Shown piece by piece: positions 38,078 to 50,280 of a stretch of DNA of 64,000 nt (positions are counted from its first letter, which is position 1; every line of letters begins with the position of its first letter). The notes below the pieces were generated by a model. The model was not told the origin of the DNA. It searched no databases and was given only the letters and a program-made list of their open reading frames with translations. The stretch lies in contig CM060849.1 of assembly GCA_030737835.1 (NCBI GenBank), positions 26,284,311 through 26,348,310 of the forward strand, in the 5' to 3' direction. The translations under genes and the position numbers were made by a program. The stretch is from Acorus gramineus. Lineage: Eukaryota > Streptophyta > Magnoliopsida > Acorales > Acoraceae.

Positions 38078-38114
38078 GATCACATGATTGTCCCCCTGAG
38101 TGCATCATGTGATC
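38078..38114. other. Perfect 11-bp inverted repeat with 15-nt loop
   Basis: GATCACATGAT (38078-38088) and its exact complement ATCATGTGATC (38104-38114) enclose TGTCCCCCTGAGTGC. It lies about 230 bp from the MIR319 foldback on the downstream side. Its role is unknown. Confidence 0.7.
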
Positions 38115-38294
38115 ACCCACAGAATCTCCCTGCAGGATGGATTAATTGTATCATGAAAAGCAAATTAGTATAGACTATAGAGGCAAAAGCATACATCATG
38201 AGGCTTCCACAGACTAAAATGTGGTATGAAAGTTTGAGACCCTTAAAAAAGGTAACTTCATGTAGTCATCTTACTTGTACATCTAAAAGATGAG

Positions 38295-38297
<3 letters not shown>

Positions 38298-38327
<30 letters not shown>
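38298..38327. repeat. (AG)n microsatellite next to MIR319
   Basis: About 15 AG units directly beside the base of the MIR319 stem. CT-rich runs near MIR319 foldbacks are common. Confidence 0.9.
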
Positions 38328-38328
<1 letters not shown>

Positions 38329-38334
38329 AAACCC

Positions 38335-38547
38335 TAGATGGAGAAGGGAGCTCCCTTCAGTCCAAGAACAGGAAGCATAGGATCAATTTATCTCCCGCTT
38401 CATTCACTCATTTACCAAGCAAAGCACTCTCTATCAATTCATTAATTCCTTATGTCTCTCTCACTTGGTATTTGAATGAATGAGTCGACAGCTAATTCAA
38501 CCCTATAACCTCCCGTGAGTGGACTGAAGAAAGCTCTCTTTACGTTT
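38335..38547 (-). ncRNA. MIR319: MIR319 precursor
   Basis: The minus strand at 38365-38346 reads TTGGACTGAAGGGAGCTCCC, the exact conserved miR319 sequence, on the 3' arm. The 5' arm at 38536-38517 reads GAGCTTTCTTCAGTCCACTC, the matching miR319 star with a 2-nt offset. The intervening foldback of about 150 nt keeps the second conserved duplex of MIR319 genes (GACTCATTCATTCAAATACC on the 5' side; AAATGAGTGAATGAAGCGGG on the 3' side), which is cut first during loop-to-base processing. miR319 directs cleavage of TCP transcription factor mRNAs and so controls leaf growth and shape. A possible TATA element on this strand lies at about 38668-38684. The transcript ends are not defined. Confidence 0.95.
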
Positions 38548-40655
38548 CAACTTCCGAAACCTCTACATGGAAAAAATCAAATAACAAAATACATCAGTAT
38601 AGACTCACAAATAATTAGATAACACAATCATCCAGAAAATTATTTGTGTGGTTAAAAAACACTCGTTTTATATATATATATAGAAGCCATACAAGGTCGT
38701 CCAAGAATAGTATGTTTGAGTATCTACTCACCCAAAGCAAGAAAATAAATCTGAAAAAAAATTAGGGTTAGAAAAGGATAGTAAAGCTGTAAACCATGAT
38801 AAGATTATTAAGAAGCTAATTTTTGGAACCAAGAGAAATTAAGGAGCTAGAGAAATGGTGAAAAGACACCATGTTCCATAGGTGATACAAAGATAAGGAG
38901 TTTAAGAGATTGAACAACAACAACAACAGAAAATCTAACAAAATTTTTGAAGTAGAGATGAAGAGAGCTTCTCCACTCTCATATGCACAAGAAGGCAGGC
39001 ATATGGATATGAGAATCGATGATGGTCATTATATAGCAAAAGAGAGTGTGAAAGAAAGAGTGGGAGAAGGTGACATAAGGTCTGGCAGTATATCTGGCAG
39101 AAAAGAGAAGAAAAGAATGAAAAAGAAAAGAAGAAGAGAGAGAGAGAGAATGAGAGGTGAAAAACATGACAGAAAGGCAGGGTATTTCTCTTTAAGAAAT
39201 ACTTAACAAACATGAGCATTTATTCAAAGTTCTGTGTCACATACACACATTGCGGGGCATTGGCTAGTCTGCCGGTCTCTCGTTTTATTCCCACTAAAAC
39301 AGTTTAATTAATAATTAATATGAGTTGGTTGGTTTGTTCAGTTTTTGGTTTTTTATTCCCATCCACAAACCATTTGGTTGGGGAAGTTATTCCGGATTAG
39401 CTTTAATTTGACACATATGGGAAGCTTGCTTTAAATGTTATGTTCTCATTAATTGGCTTTTTTTATGACACTTTTTCCTTATTTGGACAAGAGATTCTCT
39501 ATGGTCTCTTGTTCTGTGAAAGCACAAGATTAATTGATTTTTTTGCAATTAGTGGATGCATGAGACAATAAATAAAGTGTTGGACTTAAGGACTTGATTC
39601 CATTTAAGTGTAATTAATCTCCATAAAAAAAATATCAAATTCTTCAATATACAGTGGACTAAACTATTAATAATTTGTTTATTTGGAATACATACAAGAG
39701 TTTTTCAAGGCGAACTTATTATATATATGGCTAACAAGAAATTGTGCGAACCGAGTTTTATTTAAATCGGCAATCACATCTCATCTCTGTGAAAGATGTC
39801 AAGGGATTAAATGCTACAGAATATCATTCCTTTAAAAAAAAAAAACAAGACACTCGACTCCAACTACTGAAGCAAGAAAGATAAATGTATTTAACAGGTT
39901 TTAAAAGCAAATTTTCAGGAAACACATTTTTCTTTGATCTCATAATGTTTTTTTATAACTAAAACTAAAATTATTTCATCTTTCATCAAAAAAATTGGAA
40001 CAATTAGAGATCAGAATTTGAAAATGAGTTTGGATCCTACAAAATTAAAATATTCAAAAGTTGCATTTTCTAAATTTTGTTTTCAAATGCTACTTAAGTA
40101 TGTGTTTGATGAGAAGTTTGGCAAGACTTTAATTGAAAACGTAATAATAAAAAAAAAATTTCAATTTGAGAATATGTGCGAAATCAATTGAGTTCATATC
40201 ATTATGTGGTTCATCTCCTATGACTATCCACTGAGAAATGAATATATTATAACACAATGCATGGAGAGTTAATTGTGTACGTCGCACAATTTGATACACA
40301 ATGTATACATCTTTTTAAGTGATACATTGTATTATTTTGAAATAACTGTGTTTATTTAACTTATTGTATAAGTTGCCGTTGGATTGTGAAGGTTCATCGT
40401 TTTTTATATTTTCAACATCCTTTGTTGCATACATTTCCAACTCCATTTAGTAGACATATTTAATTTTTCAATGAGGTTTAAGAATCTAATTTATGATTGA
40501 GTAAGAGAGGGTTCTCATTCTCTATCTATAAAAGAAGTGGGATCACATTTAATTCATTTCTTATTTCTCACAATTGCTTAGTTTGCACAATGAAGTAATA
40601 TATCCTGTAGAGAGAGATAAGAGAGGAAAGAATCATTAATTTTAAATATCAGGAT
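38548..40655. other. Upstream region of MIR319 and intergenic DNA
   Basis: Likely promoter DNA of MIR319 in its left part, then AT-rich sequence. Several GA-rich frames at 38910-39206 are low-complexity and unconvincing. No gene is supported. Confidence 0.45.
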
Positions 40656-41512
40656 TGTGGGGGATGAAATCTTGCATTCCCCTCTTGGGTCGGATTTTCG
40701 CTGATTCAGGCTTTGAATGTAGATCCGAGATGATGTGGGCTCGTCCTCTTCCTCGCGTCAATCCACTACAAGCATTCGATGTCTGTCGGCGTCTTCCTCT
40801 TCCTCTTTTTTCTTCCGTCTTCGGGTACCTGAAACTCACACCAGTGTGATGTCGGCTAACGCCCATTCGACGCTCAAATTAGTCACCTCTTCGTATCAAA
40901 AAGAAGAACTTAGAATTCTTGACTTTGAGTAGGAGAGAGAGTCAGTGTTCGCATACCCTGAGAGGGAGGTGAAGTCCTCATTTTATATTAAACAGGGGCG
41001 TGCCGAGCTTGGCCTTACGAAGTGATCATATCATGATATGGAATCTCTACGTGGCCTCAGGATCTGTGAACATATGGCACCTAGGGAACATCACTATCCT
41101 ATAACTGTTTTTCTAACATTCTATCATTTTCTAGTGTCAAGGAATATTCCATTTGTAAACCATATTCTTGCAGGGGAAGGCCTTATAGCCAACCTGCTTT
41201 TTAGTTCAGGCATTGCCCTCTGGACGGCCTAACCTTAAGATCGGGCAATGTTTGGTACTCGTCCTTAGACCTACAGTGCATGGTCGTCTTATCCTGGTCG
41301 GGCATAATCTTTGTCTAACTTGGCTAGGTCGGCCATAATCGTTTGCCCAATCTTCGAGGAAAGCGGGCTTGTTTAGGCCGTAATAGAATTTTTGACCTAT
41401 GGGTTTTCCTTCCTCTAGCTCATATTTTTATCAACATAGACTAATCATTGTTTAATACTTGCACTTATACAATCTTATCCTCATTCGATTTTGATTAATT
41501 TGATCTCCCACA
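40656..41512. mobile_element. Candidate solo LTR or repeat fragment, higher GC than flanks
   Basis: This 857-bp block starts TGTGGGGGAT and ends ATCTCCCACA, short inverted ends of the TG..CA type. It is clearly less AT-rich than its surroundings and contains direct motif echoes of promoter-type LTR DNA. No matching target duplication was found, so the ends and the class are uncertain. Confidence 0.35.
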
Positions 41513-41570
41513 AGTATGTTCGATTCCTCGATCCAACATCAAATCTTCGTAAAAGAAACAACGTGGGAAA

Positions 41571-41720
41571 TGTTAGTCATGATTATTGTAATTTTCATGA
41601 TAATAGTCATAGACACGTTAATCAAGATCATTAAGCATTATCTAAATATTGTATGTTAATTAATTACTGTCATCCAAAGTAAAGCATGTTATATATATTA
41701 ACATGTGGTATCAGCGCAAG
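41571..41720 (+). mobile_element. Relic LTR end with primer-binding site
   Basis: TGTTAGTCATGATT.. to ..TATTAACA (41571-41703) has Copia-type TGTT/AACA ends. It is followed after two bases by TGGTATCAGCGC, which resembles the initiator Met-tRNA primer-binding site. No coding region or second LTR follows. Confidence 0.4.
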
Positions 41721-43038
41721 TTGTGATTATCTCGACTTTTCATATTCTAAATATCAAAATATTTTAGAAATGTTTAAGCATGTCTTTCAATTCTTCCTAT
41801 TTGGCATATTAATTTTTTTATCAACCTAATATCAGTGATCATCCATGTTTCTTATACGCTATTAATTAATAAATTGTATGAATGAATAACAATTATGTAA
41901 ATTTTGAAATGAAAGTGGATAAGTTACTTATTTTAAAATTTAAATACATAACTCATGTATGTCATTCTTATTTTTTATATTTCAAATACCTTTCTTGATA
42001 GTTTTTATTTCATCAATGAGAAACTATTGCAGTGGACCTACTATATGTGTTTTATAAATTGCCATTATGTGTTTATAAAATGGACTGGCTTGGCGGTCAC
42101 TTTACGCAGCTATGTGATTTTATGAACATATATATTATTTGGTATGAATATGAAAAGACAATTTAAAATTAGGAAGAAGTTATGGATTAGCCCAAACCTG
42201 GAATTATTTTCAAATAATTAGAGATTGAAATGGGACAATTTGATGCCTGTGCATTCATAATTAGATTTGATCTTTGTTGCCCCAAGGTCATAAGCATCGC
42301 ATTATAGTTGATGTCATCAACTAATCTTATTCTCTATGTGATATTAAAAAAATTGATGGAAAGTTTCATATATCATGACTTGGTCCAAAGGAGTAGACCA
42401 GGACAATGCAATTTGTTCATCATTAGAACTCGTACAAACTAATTATTGAGTATTTTAATAATTTTCAAAACATGTAACTCTTTTATTTTATTTTTTTTCT
42501 CGCACATGCTTTGTCAGTTATTGTTTAACTAGTCTTATCTAAAAATGAAAAAATATTAATGATTATGTGAAATATTTTTAATAATTTAAAAAAATTAAAA
42601 AGTTAAATCATATAAAGCAGTAATTAAAAAAATTTAAAGAAACACATGATTCATACTTATAATATTTGAAAAAGTCAAATTTCAAAATAAATATCAGACA
42701 TAACAAACTGAGAACAAATGTATATATTTCGAGTTTCACTCTTAATTTTGATTCTTTACATGTCCATTTGCTTACTTCTTCGAAATCCTAGAATAAATGA
42801 ATAACATTTCATAATAAATCAAATATCATAATAATAACTAAGGTAAAATTAAAAATAAAAATGTCGAAAAGGAACAAAAGTGAAAATTCACATTTGCAGT
42901 TAACATATAGATCGATTTGAATCTAGATTTGGTTCATCATATTGAAAAGCCCAGTAAACTTCTTTGTTCAGTTTTTTTTTAAAATTCATTTATTTTTTTT
43001 CTCAATCCTCTTACATGAAAATTTTAGCTACACCTTTA
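41721..43038. other. AT-rich intergenic DNA
   Basis: No gene, RNA or element with recognisable ends. Confidence 0.5.
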
Positions 43039-43491
43039 GCCCCGTTTAGTTACTGAATATGACTTATTCTTAGGTATACAATTATTCTAGCATAAATGAG
43101 AATAAACAAGGATAAAATAATTTTATGTTTGGTTGTGTTTTGAATTATTCTAATTAAAAAACGGAATAATAAAAATTTTGTTGTTTGGATAAAATATAAA
43201 TAAAGTGTGAATAAAGATTTATAAAATGTGAAAAAATGATGATTGTTGATTTGACAGGTGATTTATAAAAGGTAATAACAGTTAATTTGACAGGAGGTCA
43301 ACATATTATTTGGGTGGAATAACCTAGAATAACTTTCATTCCAGAGGTGAACTAGAATCCATATACCATTTTATATCAGTTTATCCATGCATACATTATC
43401 TCTGAGTATTCTAGGCATCTAAACGCTTTATTTAAAATATTCCACCTTATTCCAGAATTTATCCGAGGTTATTCCACATCCAAACAGGGGC
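43039..43491. mobile_element. MITE, family A copy 2
   Basis: The ends GCCCCGTTTAGTTACTGAAT and ..CACATCCAAACAGGGGC form imperfect inverted repeats flanked by TA on both sides (TTA left, TAA right). The interior is related to 33296-33690 in inverted orientation. Non-coding, about 450 bp. Confidence 0.65.
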
Positions 43492-43680
43492 TAATAGGGC
43501 GGAGAGAATTTCGAGTATGGATAGAGCAGAGTGAAATAAAAAAAAGATTTGGATCAGTATATATATCTGCGTTTTTAATGATGTCAAACAATTTATTTAA
43601 AATGTGTTATTTAGAATATAACATGCAGATCATTCCCAGGAATAATTTATTCACTAATGTCAAAATACATAGTTTTTTTT

Positions 43681-44152
43681 AAGGGTAAAATGTATTTGGA
43701 CCCCCTAAATTTTCTAAACCTACAGAAACACCCCCTCAAGTTTAAAAACATGCACTTACACCCCTACCATTATATTTTTTCATTAAGATGTGACAGGAGT
43801 AATTTAAAATTACTATCTTACCCATTACTATATAAATATCTATAGAAAAAATCAATTAATTAATTATAGATAGTTTTATGAATATTAACTTATACAATAA
43901 TTAATTCTTCAAATACATCTAAATGCATTTTTTTGAGAATTAAATCACATAATAATTAATTAAAAGGTGAAAATAACCCACCAAAAAAAGTGAAAACATG
44001 ATAAAGATTTAATTTAAAGGGTAAAATCATATTTTTATCTCATCTTAATAGAAAACCAAATTGCAGGGGGTGTGATTGTATATTTTTGTACTATAAAGGG
44101 TGTTTCTGCTGGTTTAGAAAACTTCATGGGGTTCAAACGCATTTTACCCTTT
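43681..44152. mobile_element. MITE with long (about 56 bp) inverted repeats
   Basis: The left end AAGGGTAAAATGTATTTGGA.. and the complement of the right end, AAGGGTAAAATGCGTTTGAA.., stay alignable to CAGAAACACCC, about 56 bp in. The element is 472 bp, non-coding and AT-rich inside. The long terminal repeats suggest a Mutator-like or foldback MITE. It is flanked by T-runs that hide the target duplication. Confidence 0.7.
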
Positions 44153-44260
44153 TTTTAACAGTATGTTGATTACCATTTGTGAGGTAGACAGTGAGTTTAG
44201 TATACCGTCATATATAAAATCTCATGTTCCACTGCTACGATCTAAGGTACTATGTATAAT

Positions 44261-44503
44261 GGGGTTTTTGCATATATACCCTTTTAAAAAAATTATATTA
44301 TTAAAATATCCTCATTGAAATTCTATCACCACTAATATCCTTAAAAAGGGTTAAATTCTACATTAATGTCCATCTGAAGAGTATTATTGATAATATAAAT
44401 ATTCTATGTGATATACATTTTTGTTGAGTATTGATGTTAATAGTAATTCACTAGGGGTATTATGATAAAACGTGATTTGTTGTGGGTATATAAGAAATAA
44501 CCC
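44261..44503. mobile_element. Small MITE with long imperfect inverted repeats
   Basis: The left end GGGGTTTTTGCATATATACCC and the complement of the right end, GGGTTATTTCTTATATACCC, continue as matching AT-rich sequence for about 50 bp. The element is 243 bp and non-coding. Confidence 0.55.
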
Positions 44504-46014
44504 ATATATGATTAAATAACAGCGACCAATAAAAAAAATTATACTGTTAAAAATAAAAGTAACAATATATCTAAAATATCCTCTAATTACAGTAATTAAT
44601 TAATACAATATATAAAATCATTTAACACAGTATTTATATCATAAATCTTTGTATACATATTTTCTTAAAATAAATATTATAATTTTGATTAAAAGTATAT
44701 TTTTTATTAACTGATTATATATTTTTTAAAATAATAAAAAATGTGATTACAAACAAGCTAATCTAACCCTTTACAACCAAACTTTCATAAGTGCTTAGCC
44801 CTAATGGCACGTGAGATGAAGAACCACTCACGCAAGATTCTCCAACAACCTAACATAAGCTGTCTTGTCAACACACAAAATTAAAGCTGGTCCCTGAGAC
44901 CCTCCCAAATGTTGCCCTTGTTTTTCCTTATTCAAGGTCTCAACCCTAGCCCTTCTTTCTTCTCTTTCATCATCTCTTCACACACCCCCTGTCAAATCAC
45001 AGTATGTATATGTTTGTTTTCTCTAATTTTCAGCATGGTTTGAACTTATGGAATGGAGTACGTCTCATGCATGTGCAATAAAAATAGACAAGTAAAAATG
45101 AGTGCACCCTCAGTCTAGCTTTCTTATAATAATGATAAAAAAAAGCTTTTAAAAATACTATATATGTTCTCATGAGTCATGAGTGTTGGAGTTGATATTC
45201 AACTTGCTGCATTGGAGAATGTAAATGGCAGGTTTTGTTCACAAATTAATACCACGTTCACTATAAACAGCTCTCAAAAGTTTTCATGCGTGGTGAGTAA
45301 ATTTTTTCTTCACAAACAAAGAGAATCCACCACCGTAAATAAGAGATAACAAGTAGTCAAGTACCAATAAATAGGGTTTGAAATGTCCTACAGCTAGCTA
45401 TTCCGGCCTTCTCCCCTACCTGTAGAATCATTTATTTTTAAAAAATGATTGTTGTCATGTCATCTTCAGTTCTTGCCAGGATTTTCTCACTCAGCTTCAC
45501 ATGCCACTGCCCTTGCCCCGGATCTATCTCAGCTGCCTCTTCAAACACACAATCACTGAATCACACACGCTTGGGTGTGGTCTGAATACAGATCTTTCAG
45601 TCAAAACGTAGAGACATAGAGTACCTGGAACAACCACAACAACAGAAAGGTAGAAATGCACCAATAAACTATATATAAATAAGATCAGAGAGACCCATGT
45701 GACCATAACTGGCTGAGATGGTCAAACAATACAAATTTTCTACTGACTGAGCTGTTATTTCATGGCTCATCTCCAATGGCCAAACTTGAAAAAGGTTCCT
45801 CATTTTGGTCAGGACTGTGATCCTGTCTCCCGATCCAGTCAAATCTACATGCTATTAACACTATTTTTTTATCTAACTATAAAGTTTATTAATCGAATTG
45901 TATAGCATACGAATTAAATTGCTCATGGATACAACAATTCATGAGTTATTCAATTCAATAATAATTATACTTATTGTATCAAACCTGACTAGATCCTATA
46001 GCAAAAATAACTAA
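44504..46014. other. Intergenic, no gene seen
   Basis: Contains CT-rich leader-like stretches near 44940-45000 and 45480-45550, but no convincing coding frame or foldback. Confidence 0.45.
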
Positions 46015-46921
46015 GGCAGTGTTTGGCATCAAGGTTTGGGGCGCGGTTGTGATTTGAAATCTCAATAGGGTTTAAATATAAACCAAACAACATTTTTTCC
46101 TCGAGTTTTCAAAACGAGCCACTTGTGATTGTGTGCTAAATTTCCCTCAAAAACCTGGTTTTGAAAAGCTCTCCAGATGAGCTTCCACGAATCGCTGGAT
46201 TGAAAACCCCGGAAAACCATGAGGTGAAATGACTAGTATACCCATCTCCTTTCACCAAAATTTCAAACATATAAATATCAATCACCCCAAAATTTGTCCT
46301 CTCTCTCTCCTCAAAAACAGGCGCCGCACGTCTCTCTCATATCTCCATCGCACAAATGAAACCCTAACTGCAACTCCCTCTCTCTCTCTCTCTCACTTCT
46401 CCCTCTCTCTCTCTCGTCTCCCTCTCGCACATGCATCTCTCTTGTCTCTCGTTCGCACAAATGAAAACCCCCAAATCGAGGTGAAGCTGGGTGTCGGTAA
46501 AGGCGACGCGAGCAGCGCGTTTAGTGGGGTCGAAGTCCACCACCTCCGACGCGATCGAGTTCATCTCCTCTGTCGCACTGTCGACCCACCTCTTCTTCAC
46601 GGCAGCGGCGACGATCCTCATCGGATGGCCGGGATTGAGTGCTCTCATGTGTAGGATCGCCCTCGACCGTTCGATCGTTGTGTCAAACCTAATGGGAAGT
46701 GGAGATGGGTGAGGGTGGGGGGATTTAGGACATTTTAGGTTTTGAGTAGCTTCCTTTCCAAACAAAACATTGGGTTTGAAGGGCTGATTTAAAAAATTGC
46801 ATTTTGCATTACTTCACCAAACACGATTCCTAAAAGCTTGCTATAGTACTTGGTGACTGAAAACATATTCCAATCGCAGCTTAATCGCAGATTTACAAAT
46901 CCATTACTAAACGTTGTCTAA
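46015..46921. mobile_element. Candidate TIR element carrying a GC-rich gene-like fragment
   Basis: The left end AGGCAGTGTTTGGCATCAAGG and the complement of the right end, TTAGACAACGTTTAGTAATGG, match imperfectly (hAT-like). Inside is a CT-rich leader and a GC-rich core (46440-46700) unlike the AT-rich flanks. On the minus strand the core translates to protein-like sequence including RALNPGHPMRIVAAAVKK and SIASEVVDFDPTKRAARV, which I do not recognise. It may be a captured exon (Pack-type element). No clear target duplication. Confidence 0.4.
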
Positions 46922-48538
46922 GTAAATAAATCACATTTTTTTTAATGTAATACATTTTAAACTATAAAAAAGAGATATTTGTGTAAGATTTCAAAAGATA
47001 AATTGTATTTTTTTATTACTTTAAATTAATATTTGAAAAATGTTATACTTAGGTTAAATATAAGGTCAGTACACATTTTTTTTATATAAATATTACATTT
47101 TATTCAATGAGTTATTTAATTTTTTTATTAAAATAAATAATCAAATAAATTAACTCATCCGTATTTATCCAATAAGTTATATGTTATTTTTAAAATATAT
47201 ATATATTCTAATAAAAGATATGAAATAATTCGTAAAAGATATAATTTTTTTAATAAAATATATATATTTTATTAAAATATAATAATTAACAAAAACATAT
47301 GAGATTGTGACTAGATTATAAAATTATAAGGATATAAGAACACACCCTTTCTTTTTTTTTTTTTTTTTCGAAAATTTAATAGGGGCAAGCACGGGCCACG
47401 CAAGGTGGTACAAGAAGATTCCGGGTCTTCGTTTGATTCAATATTGATCTTGAAAAAAAAAAAAAAAAGGAAAAGAAATCTGTGTTTGATGTCAAAGTGT
47501 CAAGTGTGAGTGAGTGATGGACATGAAATGAAACCCTGAAAAACAGCACAAGAGGGAGAGAGCCCTAGAAAACAATGGAAATGAAGCCCCGCGAGAGACA
47601 TGGGTCTCCCTCTCACACTCTGTCTCTCTCATGTCAACTCAGAAGTCACATCTCTGCCATTATATTCAATCTATGAAACACGACAAAAAGGTCCTCCATT
47701 AAAACTCTGGTCACTCACTCACATGGTCAAAAAGACTTTCAATCACTCTGTACTTCAAAGAATACTACGTAGATACGCTTGATGATCTAAAGATTCCCAC
47801 TTTGGCTTGAGGTGACCTGAATAGGAAAAACGAAAAGAGAAAATGAAGTTTGGTTCGATTGAATCTGATAATCAAAGATGGAGGGAATGCCTGCCTGAAT
47901 AGGGAAATTTGAGGGGGGATAGGTTTGGGGCTGATGATAAATAAAGGATATGCATCTAGACCTGAATGGGAAATCAAAAGTTTTGTTTGATTGAATAAAG
48001 TCCGATGAATAAACTGAATAACATTGGTATCTACTCAAAACTCGGTCCCATCAGATTCAATTTTTGAATTGATTATTGCATACCATTTAATTACATTATT
48101 GTACAACTTTTTATTATTACATCAAATTATGTTTTATAATCGTGTAATCAAACAGAAAAATTAGAACAACTTTCTGTAGACATATTTTAGTATATTTCAG
48201 ACAAATAATATTCAAAAGTTATTTTATTTTATTTTTTTAATCGCGTAACCAAACGCACCTTATATATAATTTCTACAACATTTTTAAAATTTAATTACAA
48301 TATATGATAATTAATGTTCCGGTGGTGATATATACAGTCCCACGTATAGTTTTCACATAAAATATTTTTAAAAAAATTATTATTTCTTATTTATATGAAT
48401 TTAAAGTATTTCATCATACATAAAAAGTAAAAAATTATATTGTTATCAAATCACTTATATAACTCACTATATATAAGAGATTGAACGGGGTTTCATATAA
48501 AACCTTCGACTTGACTTTGTTACATTTCACATACCTAA
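46922..48538. other. AT-rich intergenic DNA
   Basis: Poly-T at 47350-47369 and poly-A at 47453-47468; no gene or element with clear ends. Confidence 0.5.
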
Positions 48539-48749
48539 GGATCCGTTTGGATGAGAAAAATGAGAGTGGCGCACGAATGCACACCCAAACAATACTTTTG
48601 ACGTTCGCGTCGACAACCAAAAATGCCTTATTGTTTGTGTTTTTTCCCGTGTTCCTCAACTCTATGAAACAACGCTTCGTCCACCATAGCCTCTCCCCCC
48701 TGAGTTTGATAAACACCGAGGTCCCCACCTCACGCCCAAACGGGCCTCA
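48539..48749. mobile_element. MITE, family B copy 1
   Basis: The ends AGGATCCGTTTGGATGAG and ..CACGCCCAAACGGGCCTC are imperfect inverted repeats. The interior, with ACAACGCTTYRTCCACC and GGTCCCCACCTCACG, is shared in diverged form with 57480-57717. Non-coding and GC-richer than its flanks. Confidence 0.5.
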
Positions 48750-49324
48750 AGGCCAAGTTTAGGTTGGACGTGGGGATAGGTGGGGGACCTTGGCTGTGAC
48801 TAAACACATGGGAGGGGACCCCACAACTCATGTTTATCTATTGGAATTTAATTCGCTCAGTTTTATTTTTAATGTTATTTTTTATTTTTTTTTTATATAA
48901 GGCTATATAATATCATATGTTTTCAAAATAGAAATATATGATATAAATTTAAATAAAAGTAGATAAATGTGATTATTTATTTATCGTTGTTCTCATATTT
49001 TACATTTTTAATACAAACTCAGCTCTACAACAAAAACGAACATAATGAAGCAAAATAACTGCATTATATTTCTCTCCTCCATGAGAATCAGATAATGGCA
49101 GCCTTTTCTCTTCCCCATATTATATATTACCACGACAACATTATCAACTCCTTCGCTTTCCTAATTTTTTTTTACATAACAAATTAGTCTTTGGAGAGAC
49201 TAGAAAATAATAAAAAAGTGAATACCTATTTAATATAGTACATATTTTTTTTGAAAAATGATTTGTTTATAATTTTACATACGTTAAGCTAATGGAGTGT
49301 ATAAGCGGCTGACCGGCCAAGAGA
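48750..49324. other. Intergenic, no gene seen
   Basis: AT-rich sequence without a supportable feature. Confidence 0.5.
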
Positions 49325-50280
49325 CCACTACAACACCCTAAATTTTAATGGATAATGTTACGTATAACTCATTTTTCAGCTTCAATTCTAACTTACACAT
49401 TTTATTTATTTTTTAAATAGATTACCTTATCTAGTAGATGAGTAGATTAAGTACATCCTTTTATAAATAAAAAAAAAATGAAGTCTATATTTCCATGAAT
49501 TACGCGGATGTATTTATAATAGTTGTAAAAAAAATTATCGTGATATATAGTTAGTTAATGTAAGCATATGTCTTTAATGAAATATATGATACTAGAATTA
49601 GGATCGGAAAATGGACTGTCTAACAACACTCAAATTTAATGGAAAATGTTAGATTCTGTCAAATTTATCAAACAAAACTCAAGCCACACATGTTTTAATT
49701 TTTTTAAAATAGTAAACATCATCAAATCAACGATATGTTATAATAAAAAGCGTATATCACTCTATTTCAAGTTGAATAAATCCATTTTTAATAAGTGTAA
49801 AAAAAAATTAATAAGCTATATACATTGTCTAAGAAGTTATATGCTTAATTAGATTTCTAATGAGATATATAAAACTATATTTTAAACTGTAAAAAAAATT
49901 GAATGTAACAGCACCCAAATTTAATTGATTCCCGCTTATGATGTTTTGGTGATTTGAGTTCGTCATCTGGAGAAGGCCCACGGAATGTTTTCTGGGTATG
50001 GGTATGTGGACGAAAGATTTGGATCTCTTCGTGCCCATTGTGCACATAAGGTAACATTCATTTGCCAACATGTTTTTATTTTTTTTAAAATAATATACTT
50101 TCTTCTAAAGATGTAATTAGGTAATGATTTTATAATAAATGAGATATATATTCTAATGAATCGTATAAATGTATTATAGAAAATGTAAAAAAATTCCAAC
50201 GAAACATGTACCTCTTTAATGTAAGTGTATAATGATATCCAGATATGTGATATTGGAAATAGGACTGAAAAAAAAGCCAT
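49325..50280. repeat. Degenerate tandem repeat, about 290-bp unit, three copies
   Basis: Units open with CAACACCCTAAATTTTAATGG (about 49331), CAACACTCAAATTTAATGG (about 49624) and CAGCACCCAAATTTAATTG (about 49909). Each continues through a poly-T/AAATA stretch, an ATAAATR..TGTAAAAAAA motif and ATATGTGATAYTRGAA-like sequence. The copies are old and diverged. Confidence 0.65.

Larger units (their letters stand above)
36300..38334. other. Region downstream of MIR319, no protein gene seen
   Basis: AT-rich DNA lying 3' of MIR319 on the minus strand; part of it may be primary miRNA transcript. It contains the 11-bp-stem hairpin at 38078-38114 and the (AG)n run at 38298-38327. Open frames are short and lack protein-like composition. 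Confidence 0.45.

Noticed and set aside
38910..39206. A Lys/Arg/Glu-rich forward frame upstream of MIR319
   Set aside because: GA-rich low-complexity DNA; no homology recognised.
41571..43038. A full Copia element following the relic primer-binding site
   Set aside because: No gag or pol similarity, polypurine tract or second LTR could be found.
44887..44947. A short inverted repeat (TGAGACC..GGTCTCA) with a TCCCTGAGACCCT motif like animal lin-4/miR-125
   Set aside because: The stem is only about 7-8 bp with a large loop, and that miRNA family does not occur in plants.
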